47,500 bases of DNA from Chrysomallon squamiferum (taxonomy: Eukaryota > Mollusca > Gastropoda > Neomphalida > Peltospiridae), in contig CM022665.1 of NCBI GenBank assembly GCA_012295275.1, positions 45,881,595 through 45,929,094 of the forward strand, in the 5' to 3' direction. The position numbers were made by a program, and so were the translations under genes. Position 1 is the first letter of the stretch, and each line of letters opens with the position of its first letter. The notes beneath the pieces are model-generated. The model did no database searches, was not told the origin of the DNA, and saw only the letters and a list, made by a program, of their open reading frames with translations. Shown one piece after another: positions 23,551 through 47,500 of this stretch.

Positions 23551-25620
23551 TAATTATAATACAAGACTAAATTGACAATTCTTTGCCAGATTGTCACATC
23601 ACTGTCATACTTTATCAATTATTCAATAGCAAAGACTAACCTCTGACACAAATATATTAATTATCTGGAAGCATAAAATACATTTTGATAATGTTTACTA
23701 CATAACTGTAGGTATATTTTGTGGTATTTATAATTTCTAGGTAAGGTTAGTGTATTGTTCAGGTCTCACCTCTTCTTTCAACCATATTTTAAATTCTGTC
23801 TGTTTGCTTAAAAAGTCATCCATGGATATATTATCTGAAAAAGCACAAAAAACAATGTGTTTACAATTATAAACATTTTTAAGATTGATACATAATATTT
23901 ACTATCAACATGAAGTTTAAAGGCAGTTAAATACAATTATTTACAATTCTGTTAAAGGCATCTTCTAATAAAGAATATTCAATATTTGATCAAGAATTTG
24001 GATATAGAGTAGTCAAAAACTATCTTCTTTTACACTTTAAATCAACTTAACTAAAGTGCTCTAACAGAGGGAATTCAAAATCACACATTAATACTAAAGA
24101 AAGTAACTGAATAAACCTAATCAAATGATGACATAAATAAAGTGGATCAAGTTTATAAGATTTTGAATGATATGGCATTTTCATACATCAAAAAAAAAAT
24201 AAGAAAAAACAAATCAAAAAAAAAAAAAGATGACTAAAATGAAACAGTTTAAATAACAATATTTTCAGTAATAAATTTATTTTCTATATTTAAGCTATGA
24301 AACTTACTGGACTGAATTTTCTTCTGTTTGTCTTTTTCACGTTTGCGATCTCTTCTGGTTGACTTCAAAGCTAATACTCTCTCTTTTCGACTAACAGCAG
24401 CAGGAACAACTACATCTGAAAATTAATAAATTCACTAACTGTTCACAAATATTTCTTATAATTTTATATTAATTAATATATACATATGTGAGACAGATGA
24501 TGTTGTATATGCATGAAACTTATATGTATGTATCATATATGTCACTCTGTGTGTATGTTTGTATGTTTGTTCTAAATAATGGTGTAAACTCATGTGAATA
24601 TACCATATATGTCACTATATATATATAGATATTTATATGAGACATGTGGTACTTTTGTGTGTCTGTGTGTGTGTGCTTTTGTGCACAGAAACATGTCATA
24701 AGTAGGTTATCATTTGTGGTTTTTTTCTTGTCCTGTCACTTACCTGAGTCAACGCTGTTGTCTGAATGTTGCGACGATGTATCTGGTGAATCAGAATCTT
24801 CATCATCCAGGTGTACTTCATTTATAGCTGGGCATGAAGCACTCACTTTGGACATTTTGCCCAGGTTCAGTTTCCTTTTCAGTCTAAAATTGCGAAAATT
24901 CAAAATATAATATTTTAAAAACAGCTTAAACTAGCAAAAAAAAGTATTTTTCAGTTATACATAATTACAGTTACAAGCTTTCACAATATTCAGTATTTAG
25001 AAAAATATAAATATTATAAAATATTTATTTAAAATAATTATATGATTTATCATATACCACTTTTATTTTTACAGTTATATAATAATGTTAGGACAATGTC
25101 AAACTGAAGTTAATAATATAATTCATTTAATTGTAATCAAATTCAGTAACACAATCATAATAATCATAACATAACATACCATTACATTCATAAAACTATT
25201 ATAAAATAATTAATTAGTTAACTTAATATATTACATTTTCTATGTACATACTTATACTATTTTAACTAATAATTAGACCTCAACACAGAAGAGACTGAAG
25301 AAAAATAACAGATAATATTTACTTGTGTGCGGATTTGTACTGAAATTCTTTTATTATTTTTTTTCTAAGATGAATTTAAAATAAAAATTAATACCGGTGC
25401 TGATAATATATCATAAAGTGATATGCTGAAAATCTAAATACTTAAAATAGGAATCATGCGGAGTATTTACAAAGGCTTAAACATAACATTTTCTATTACT
25501 TGGTGTAACTACGTCTTTAATATGATTATTAACAAGTGTTATTACAGAACCATTACATTGACAAGTCCCATTACATCAACAAAGACCACATATTTCTAAA
25601 ATCAATCCTTACCTTAACAT
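19541..25620 (-). CDS. Unidentified gene: SCI1-like N-terminal module, proline-rich region and C-terminal PDZ ligand
   Basis: Exons, 5' to 3' on minus: 25613-25620, 24744-24883, 24308-24415, 23770-23834, 23178-23270, 22388-22604, 21920-21967, 21518-21582, and 21007 down to 19541. The first five join in one frame from an ATG at 25620: a basic start (MLRLKRKLNLGK), an acidic stretch, a Lys/Arg-rich segment, then MDDFLSKQTEFKIWLKEE and YFKTFVKQWNRKKL. The last part resembles the conserved core of Style Cell-cycle Inhibitor 1-type nuclear proteins. Later exons encode SPPPVPPKR (SH3 ligand), YLDPGYMDP (tyrosine motifs), a poly-Ala run and a C-terminal ETTV typical of class I PDZ ligands. Two apparent single-base breaks (22604-22527 and near 20055) interrupt one frame of about 736 residues. 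It could instead be two genes sharing exon 22388-22604. No function is assigned. Confidence 0.6.
22527..25620 (-). CDS. Alternative model: short SCI1-like protein ending inside the sixth exon
   Basis: Taken literally, exons 1-5 splice into exon 6 at 22604 in the frame that reads KYYRG and then stops at TGA 22527-22529. This gives a protein of about 163 residues. The KYYRG after the KQWNRKKL segment is what SCI1-type proteins show near their C-terminus, and their length is about 150, so this short product may be the real one. In that case the downstream proline-rich exons belong to another transcript. The open frame through the rest of exon 6 is offset by one base from this one. Confidence 0.45.
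22660..22720. repeat. Short GATAAT and AGA runs
   Basis: A GATAAT run followed by an (AGA)n run lies in the intron upstream of the minus-strand exon at 22388-22604. No other function is visible. Confidence 0.6.
23490..23551. repeat. (TAA)n microsatellite
   Basis: About 18 near-perfect TAA units lie in the intron between the minus-strand exons at 23178-23270 and 23770-23834. Confidence 0.9.
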
Positions 25621-25897
25621 TTTTATGATAAACCAGGACCTTTTAAATTCGTATTTGTGCGCCGCTTGCACCTAGTCCTAAAGTTCTGTTACGCCTCACT
25701 CATCTACTAAGTACAGATAATTACCGCCGGGTATTAGTGTATGTAGAATTAAATACTCGGACTGAGTGACGTTTTCTTCAATTCGGTCATTCAGTTGTTA
25801 TTTTCCATTTTAGTTAGCGGTCGATATTCTAATGTAATCAGTTTTTATAGCTTTTTCAATTTTGAAATTTTTATTTTCTGTAATATGCAGTTTTAAA
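25621..25897. promoter_or_regulatory. Shared head-to-head promoter region
   Basis: The minus-strand gene starts at 25620 and the plus-strand phosphatase at 25898, leaving 277 bases between the start codons. The segment 25648-25735 is noticeably GC-richer than its surroundings and has several CpGs (GCGCCG, ACGCC, CCGCCGGG), as expected of a bidirectional housekeeping promoter. No TATA box placement is convincing. Confidence 0.55.
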
Positions 25898-26935
25898 ATG
25901 TTGGTTAAGAAAATCTATACACTTTTAAGCCTTCCAAATGTTTATCAAAACGTAAAATGTTGTTTACAATATAGACGTAACTGGGCCAGTAGATACGTTC
26001 CAAGTTTTAAAGAGACATACTCGTACCAGTATTGCACAGTAGCTGGAAGCAGGGTGCAAGAGTTAAATAATATAAGTTCAAAAGAACTTCTTGAAAAATA
26101 TGATACAATTCTTTTAGACTGCGATGGAGTTCTTTGGAAAACGGATCATGTGACACCTCTCCCAGGCATAGCAGAAACCATGAACAGACTGAGGAAGATG
26201 GGAAAACAAATATTATTCGTCACTAACAACAGTATGCATGATCGAGACATGTATGTGCGCAAGTTTAAAGAATACGGTTTTGAAGCTACGGATAGCGAGG
26301 TGTTTTGTGTAGCTTACGCTGCTGCCATATACTTGAAAAATGTCGCAAAAATTACAAAAGCGGTGTATGTTTCCGGAAGCCCAGGCATGCAGAGTGAACT
26401 TGAAAAAGCAGGTATTTCGTTTTTTGGAATCGGACCTGATCCTGATGAAAGCACTGGTGCTGTTGAAAAGCTTCTGAAAGTCAAACTTCGCGACGATGTC
26501 GAAGCAGTATTAGTTGGATTTGATTACCATTTCAATTACAGTAAAATGTTCAAAGCAGCGAGCTATCTGACCAACCCAGACTGTTTGTATTTTGCTACAA
26601 ACAGTCTGGAGACGGGGGCCATGATAGCACCAAACAGACGCCAGCCAGTGACTGGAGCAAATGTAGCAGCGATTTCAGCAGCGTCGAAAAGAAATCCCAT
26701 GGTACTTGGGAAACCATATTTCCACATGTTTGAGTGCATTAAAGCGATGTATCCTGATATAAATAAATCTAGAACAGTGATGATTGGCGACAGTCTTCAA
26801 GCCGATATTCAGTTTGCTAAAAATAATGGAATTGATTCTGTGCTGGTTTTAACTGGTATGAGTGATTTTCAGACGGTAAAAGATACTGGCATAGAACCGA
26901 CGTATTTTCTACAGTCGCTTGCTGATTTACTGTGA
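25898..26935 (+). CDS. HAD-superfamily phosphatase, PGP/PDXP (chronophin) type, intronless
   Basis: The 345-residue product has all four HAD motifs. Motif I is DCDGVLW, with nucleophile Asp74 and acid Asp76. Motif II is FVTNNS, with Ser/Thr at 109-112. Motif III is Lys272 in LGKPYFHMFE. Motif IV is MIGDSLQAD, with Asp298 and Asp303. The region between motifs II and III is the large C2 cap of the family that hydrolyses phosphoglycolate/glycerol 3-phosphate (PGP) or pyridoxal phosphate (PDXP); the sequence does not separate the two. The first ATG in frame is at 25898. The 50 residues before the family-conserved start are basic and lack acidic residues early on, so a mitochondrial presequence is possible. 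Human relatives are 296-321 residues and have an intron; this copy is a single exon, possibly a retrocopy that stayed functional. The four motifs are intact. Confidence 0.93.
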   Translation: MLVKKIYTLLSLPNVYQNVKCCLQYRRNWASRYVPSFKETYSYQYCTVAGSRVQELNNISSKELLEKYDTILLDCDGVLWKTDHVTPLPGIAETMNRLRKMGKQILFVTNNSMHDRDMYVRKFKEYGFEATDSEVFCVAYAAAIYLKNVAKITKAVYVSGSPGMQSELEKAGISFFGIGPDPDESTGAVEKLLKVKLRDDVEAVLVGFDYHFNYSKMFKAASYLTNPDCLYFATNSLETGAMIAPNRRQPVTGANVAAISAASKRNPMVLGKPYFHMFECIKAMYPDINKSRTVMIGDSLQADIQFAKNNGIDSVLVLTGMSDFQTVKDTGIEPTYFLQSLADLL

Positions 26936-26963
26936 TAATCATTGGTGGCATTGTGCAAGAACA

Positions 26964-26969
26964 AATAAA
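26964..26969 (+). terminator. Polyadenylation signal candidate of the phosphatase gene
   Basis: AATAAA lies 28 bases after the stop codon of the intronless phosphatase. Confidence 0.55.
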
Positions 26970-28117
26970 TAATGCTTTTTCAAAATAATCAAAGTATTGT
27001 TGAAACTTAATTTAATAATAATAATAAAGTTATTTCGAAACACAAAATAAATAAAGATAACCAGCAAAAATATGGATGTTGTTGTTTAATTATTTTCGTT
27101 TTAGTTTAAGTAATAAATAATATTAATGTTTATACTATGAAACGGATGACTGTTAACCTGACATTTAAAGAAACAACAAAAAAACAAAAAAATCAATCAC
27201 ATATTAAAATAATTAGTTTTCCGTGCTAATTTACAAATTTATATTCGTACAAAATGCTACATGCTAATTTTCGTACATGTGTGTGTGTGTGTGTGTTGTA
27301 TATTTTTATAGTGTTAGTAATAATGGTTGAGAATTTATATACCTCGGTTCAAACACCAAAAGAATTCCTCTTTAATAAATAAAACAATAAAATTAGTATC
27401 TATGAAACAAAAGTAAAAATACAAGTACTAGCTACAAAATAATCGTTTAAAATTATTTTTGGTTTATTTAATTCTGTGTACAGGTAAATACATTTGTTTG
27501 GGAAATACAACAAATAGAAGAGAAAGAAAAACAACTTTGTGCGTCTTTTTTTATTTGTAAAATATGTGCATGAGCATACATTTTACAGTAAATTGTATAA
27601 AATGTATATATTTTTTAGTTTTGTTTTGTTTTGGTTGTTTTTGTTTTTTATGTGTTCGCGCGTTTTCAAAATTTAGATTCTTAATATTAGCTTAGATCCC
27701 GTAGCATGCATTCCAAGAATGAGTTACTTACAAAATTCATTAAATATACGCAATTACGATTATGTTATTTTCTAACGTAATAATATACTACATAATGCCG
27801 GCGATACAACATTTTGCCATTAAAACCTAAATTAGGCAAACGTAGTACATTTTTAAATCAAATTTGATGGAATGATGAATTTTGTCTTATTTTTATTACT
27901 ACAATACTATAGTCTTTGGTTACTGACGAGGTTTTGAAAAACTAATGTTTATATTTTTAATTTTTATTTATGTATTTATTTATTTTGTTAGTGAAAGTTA
28001 TTAATTGTGCAGTGGTACCAATAGGGATAATAATTTAGAGTTACTTCCCTTATTTACAGACGTTCGGCTGACATCTTTTTTATTCCCTAAACAGATTAGA
28101 TCTTAAACGTTTCCACA
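26970..28117. other. Intergenic region with likely YJU2 promoter
   Basis: No coding sequence is recognised. A short (GT)n lies at about 27280-27296. Just before YJU2, 28040-28075 holds an ACTTCCCTT element (ETS-like on the opposite strand) and a CpG-containing stretch, consistent with a promoter. The support is motif-level only. Confidence 0.4.
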
Positions 28118-31676
<3,559 letters not shown>

Positions 31677-32299
31677 CACCGATTATAATTTATTAAAGTT
31701 CTGACAGTGACAGTGGGCAGGATACAGACTGATACTGATTGAAATTATTAAAGTTCTGACAGTGACAGTGGGCAGGATACAGACTGATACTGATTGAAAT
31801 TATTAAAGTTCTGACAGTGACAGTGGGCAGGATACAGACTGACACTGATTATAATTTATTAAAGTTCTGACAGTGACAGTGGGCAGGATACAGACTGACA
31901 CTGATTATAATTTATTAAAGTTCTGACAGTGACAGTGGGCAGGATACAGACTGATACTGATTGAAATTATTAAAGTTCTGACAGCAACTGAGCAGGATAC
32001 AGATAGAATGTATTAAAGTTTGAGAAATTACTCCGACAGTAACAACTGAGCAGGATACAGACTGACACTGATTAAAATGAATTAAAATTTGTCTGAGAAA
32101 TTGATCTGACAGTAGATACAGAGTGATTTTAATTCTGACAGAAACAAGACATGATGTGAAATTACACCTGACGCAGTTACTGTTGTCAGTCACTGCTCAT
32201 AATGTACAAAAACAAATTTCTCTCATTTCCATAAAATGTCTAGCCTAAGACACAAGAAGCAGGATTTGTGTAGAACATGTCACCGATTTTTATTCACAG

Positions 32300-32305
32300 A
32301 ATAAA
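32300..32305 (+). terminator. YJU2: YJU2 polyadenylation signal candidate
   Basis: AATAAA follows the tandem-repeat 3' UTR, about 620 bases after the stop codon. No earlier consensus AATAAA was seen downstream of the stop, so a UTR that includes the repeats is likely. Confidence 0.45.
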
Positions 32306-32760
32306 ATATATTTTTTAAATTATATAAAATATATCAGTGTATGTTCTTAGAATGAGGATAATAAATTTTAATTCATTTTGTATTTGTTTTTATTTTTAAT
32401 TTTTGTATTAAATACCACCTCCTCTTCGAACTAATAATACACAGTGTATTTTGGAAGATTTCATGAGCTCTTCTGCAGACTAGTGAACCAGGTTTATGTT
32501 TGAGAATTTCATGAATCTGTTGACGCAAGTTCTGTTTTCAATCATTCCTTGTGTAACAGATATTCCGAGTATGGCAAAAAACTATAGAATCATTTTGCAA
32601 GAACGAAATTACATTCCTCTCAAAGCACGTATCAATTTCACAACGGATTATACTTTAGTAATAAAACTTGCTTAAAATGGGTATCTTTCTTTTTTATTTT
32701 ATTTTTTAATTTTTTTTTTTTTTTTTTTTTTTATAGTGCTTAGTGTTATTGTTGTTCTAA

Positions 32761-32803
<43 letters not shown>

Positions 32804-33354
32804 TACTTGTTCACATTTCAGACACATTTGAATATTTTTAAAGTACTTCTAGTTGTGCAGGCTGTAGTAAAGTCTGTTGGTTTACTGTTCACATTTTTAT
32901 CGTCAGTTAATTGTTTACTGGATTAGCTTTACGACCTAACGCATCTGTTATTCATAGCTTTTCATCGTCTCGTTTGCTTTAGAATAGTATCATGATGTAA
33001 TGTGAAACCTGGCAGTCCTTTAAAAAGAATAATAAATAAAAATAAAAAACGAAAAACAGAAAGAAAAAAAATATGGCGTAATCATTTGCGGTTGAATTCC
33101 ATCGTTAAACAATTTCGGTTTGGTCGTTCTTTCAGTTTAATAAGTATAGATATCCGCCAAACAACAACAAATAAAAATAAATCTCAAATATCCGACATCT
33201 GCAACATCAGCCAAAAGTAATTGTATTTGTAAATTATACCTTTTTTCTTTCCTTTTCAACCCCTCTTATTGCAGTTAGCTTTGTCAGTATTATATTTCTG
33301 TAATATTAAATTTGATTGCGATCTTGTTATAGATTTTTAAAATTTTTATTTATC

Positions 33355-33410
<56 letters not shown>

Positions 33411-33799
33411 TAATTACATTTTAATAACATCATTAATCTATCGTCATAGGCAATCATTATGACGTATGTAATTACGCGTTTGAAGTATACTTCACAACAT
33501 TAATAATGCACAATTATTTCCTTACGCAGTCCAGGAGGTCTTCGACAATTAAAGAGTAATTCTTAGCACAAAGCTGTGATTAAAATAATTTAGCAATCGC
33601 TCTTTTCAATATCGTTTATACTCTTCTCTCTCTCTCTGTATCTTTTTTTTTATCCCTGTTTCTCACTGACTCTACGTGTCGAAGAAAAGCCAGACTCATA
33701 ATTAAAATAGCGTATTCATGGAGGTGAAAAGGCAACCATTTATTAAAACGACTCATAAACGATTTTCATTAAATCCCTTTTTTTTTCCTTCACTACAGT

Positions 33800-33975
33800 C
33801 AATAAGCATGCTACGACGTATCCCAAACAGAGCCTCTCTGCCGCAGATAGACTACGCTATCGATTTTCTGGTACCAGCTGTATTTATTTTGTATCCAAAC
33901 TGCGCTGCCTCGGTTCTGCTAGTTAATGGCTGCCATTTTTCTCGTCTGCCATCGTAACTGTGTTCGTCTGACATG
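33800..33975 (+). other. Candidate 5' noncoding exon or promoter of GluN1
   Basis: This GC-richer, CpG-containing segment ends in a good donor (ACATG followed by GTAGGT at 33976). A strong acceptor, CT run plus CTTCCAG, ends at 35237, upstream of the GluN1 start codon. A noncoding exon spliced between them is plausible. There is no transcript evidence and no conserved protein. Confidence 0.3.
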
Positions 33976-34439
33976 GTAGGTTGTATTCTGTTTAAACGTA
34001 TCGTTTACAAAGAATCAGATTTTTAAATAATTAACGAATACATTGATTTAAGAAGCATATGTGCTCTGTTTTATATGGATTAAGAAGGTCTTCGACAATT
34101 TATATTTATTAACCGATATTTTGTTTTCTTTATAACAGGTTCTGTGGTTCAAAGGCTATTATTTTGTTAATTGCTACTATTTATTTATTCCTAGCTATTT
34201 AGATTAGCTTTCGTTAGGGACTCTGGTGTTCAATGTGGGAATTTAAGCTACTAAATATTAACTGAGACACGGCTTTGAGTCGACTGCTCATTATTTCAGA
34301 GTTCATATGTATTCATAAAAAGGGTACCACTGCTACTACTGCTACCGTTACTATTACTGCTATTACTGCTGCTATTACTACTGCTACTGGTATTACCATT
34401 ATTGTTGTGTTATTATTGTTGCTGACGTCGTTGTTGATG

Positions 34440-34745
34440 ATATATGTATGTGTGTGTGTGTATGTATATATGTATATGTATAATAATATATATATAGATA
34501 TATATATATATGTATGTCTATATACACACATATATATATATAGATATAGATATATATGTATGTCTATATATATATATACATATACATACATATATATATA
34601 TATATATACACACACACATATATAGATGTATATATATGTGTGTGTGTGTGTTGGGTGTAATATTTAATAATTTTTATTGATATTTTTAGTATATTAATAT
34701 ATATCGATATAGACATAGATGTATATGTATATATATGTGTGTGTG
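34440..34745. repeat. (TA)n/(TATG)n/(GT)n complex microsatellite
   Basis: Alternating TATA, TGTA, CACA and TGTG runs, with partial mirror symmetry, form a compound microsatellite. A GTGTGTG...TGTAATATTTAAT phrase occurs twice (near 34638 and 34738). Confidence 0.85.
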
Positions 34746-35245
34746 GGTGTAATATTTAATCATTTTTATTGATATTTTAAGTTCGACAAATATAAAAAAT
34801 ATACGTTTAAAACCGCTTACGTTTTCAGAATTGCAATTTCTGCATAAACACCTTTTAACCTGTATGCGGGCTGGTGGTGCAATTTCACCCACTAACCAAT
34901 GGCAACAGAATAAAAGTTTGTTAATGGCACAACTAACTCTCTAAATAAGATTAATATAAAATGAACACGTGGCTGATTTTCAGGAATAGAAACATGGGGT
35001 TAACTATGTCTGGCACAAGTTAACCATTATTATTAAAATATATTATGTTTTGTTTTTTTTTTTTTTTTTCTGGATTTATTTATTTATTAATTTATTATGT
35101 TGTTGTTTGTTTTCCGTTATTAATACTGCTGTTGTTGCTGCTCTTGTTGTTGTCCTCGTTGTTGATGATGATCATGCTCTCTTGTTCATGGTTGTTTTCA
35201 TTAAACAGTTATTTTTTTCTCTCTCTCTCTCTTCCAGTGAATGTA

Positions 35246-35274
35246 ATGCATTATACTGTTAACAACGACGCCAC

Positions 35275-35293
<19 letters not shown>
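35246..35293 (+). promoter_or_regulatory. Upstream ORF overlapping the GluN1 start
   Basis: An ATG at 35246 opens a 15-codon frame that stops at TGA 35291-35293, out of frame with and overlapping the GluN1 ATGs at 35275 and 35290. A further ATG at 35241 is followed at once by TAA. If the exon begins at the 35237 acceptor, these lie in the mRNA leader and could lower initiation. Confidence 0.5.
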
Positions 35294-46965
<11,672 letters not shown>

Positions 46966-47500
46966 GTCAGTTTGTTTTCCTGTTGTAATTTTATTTTATT
47001 TTATTTTATTTATTTATTTTTTTTTTTTTTTTTTTTTTATTATTATTATTTTTTTGTGTGTATGATGGTTTTTGCTGATATTATAAACAAATAGCTGAAT
47101 AAAATTTAAAAAAAATAAAAAAAAAAAAATGGTTGATATTTTGTTCGTTCTACCTAGATGTGTTTATGGTGGTTGCTTGTAAATAAATAGCCAAAGATAT
47201 TGTTTTGTGGTGTTTTTTTGTTGTTGTTTTTTTAAACAACAAATTTATTTATTTTTTGATTTTATATCTTTTTTTTTATTTTAGTTTATTTTTTTTTTAT
47301 TATTATTTTATTTTATTTTATTTTATTTTATTATTTTATTTTTTTTTTTTTTATTCTTATGGTGGTTGCCGGTGATATTATAAATAAATGACCTAAGGAT
47401 TTTAATTTTTTTTAAAAATGACAAGATGTGTTTATAATGGTTACTGATATTATCAATAAATAGACTATGGAGATTTTTTTTTTTTTTTTTTTTTTTTTTT
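46966..47500. other. GluN1 intron 15, incomplete
   Basis: AT-rich intron with poly-T runs and a TTTTA repeat (about 47304-47340). Two loosely similar blocks with GGTGGTTGC and TATTATAAA/TAAATA words suggest local duplication. No M4-encoding exon is reached before the window ends in a T run. Confidence 0.6.

Larger units (their letters stand above)
32306..35237. other. Intergenic and presumed GluN1 5' region
   Basis: No protein-coding gene is recognised. Repeats include poly-T near 32710-32732, (TTA)n at 32761-32802 and 33361-33407, and TA/TATG-rich sequence at 34440-34740. A 15-base word (AGGTCTTCGACAATT) is shared by 33536-33550 and 34086-34100. The segment 33800-33975 is the least AT-rich part and is listed separately. 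Confidence 0.5.

Noticed and set aside
25862-25897. Upstream in-frame extension of the phosphatase
   Set aside because: It begins with TTG, not ATG; the first ATG is at 25898 and the added residues match nothing in the family.
33002-33220. 72-codon Lys/Arg-rich frame
   Set aside because: A-rich composition, no homology recognised, no promoter or splice context.
33718-33957. 79-codon frame starting at 33718
   Set aside because: The GC-richer part looks more like a noncoding 5' exon; the translated sequence shows no domain and stops before the donor.

Overview
This is an AT-rich animal genomic window with split genes, GT-AG introns, AATAAA signals and very dense microsatellites. An NMDA receptor subunit, UTP12/WDR3 and YJU2 together mark it as a bilaterian. 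Short introns full of (TTA)n, (CT)n and minisatellites fit a lophotrochozoan, probably a mollusc, but that placement is inference.

Layout. (1) 1-2843: AT-rich flank with a likely WDR3 promoter and 5' noncoding exon. (2) 2844-17423, plus: WDR3/UTP12, a UTP-B subunit of the small-subunit processome, complete in 25 coding exons (about 935 residues). (3) 17424-19540: gene-free space between two convergent genes. (4) 19541-25620, minus: a gene I could not name. Its first exons encode a module like plant Style Cell-cycle Inhibitor 1; its later exons encode a proline-rich protein with SH3- and SH2-type motifs and a C-terminal PDZ ligand (ETTV). (5) 25898-26935, plus: an intronless HAD phosphatase of the PGP/PDXP type, head-to-head with gene 4. 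(6) 28118-31676, plus: YJU2/CCDC94 spliceosome factor, complete in 7 exons. (7) 31677-35274: 3' tandem repeats, intergenic DNA and the presumed 5' region of the next gene. (8) 35275 to the window end, plus: GluN1 (GRIN1/Nmdar1), 15 coding exons from the signal peptide to the end of S2. The M4 helix and cytoplasmic tail lie beyond the window.

The genes serve unrelated jobs (ribosome biogenesis, metabolite repair, splicing, glutamate signalling), so this is ordinary animal synteny and not an operon-like system. The structural theme that stands out is that short tandem duplications repeatedly start at exon-intron junctions. They copy donor or acceptor sites, sometimes with a piece of exon, and form decoy splice-site arrays. 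This occurs at many WDR3 junctions, at both ends of GluN1 exon 12 and, in a related form, across the YJU2 stop codon. A second theme is five apparent single-base coding indels, most in short homopolymers, which look more like residual assembly error than gene decay. A cluster of CRE-type TGACGTCA sites sits in a GluN1 intron.
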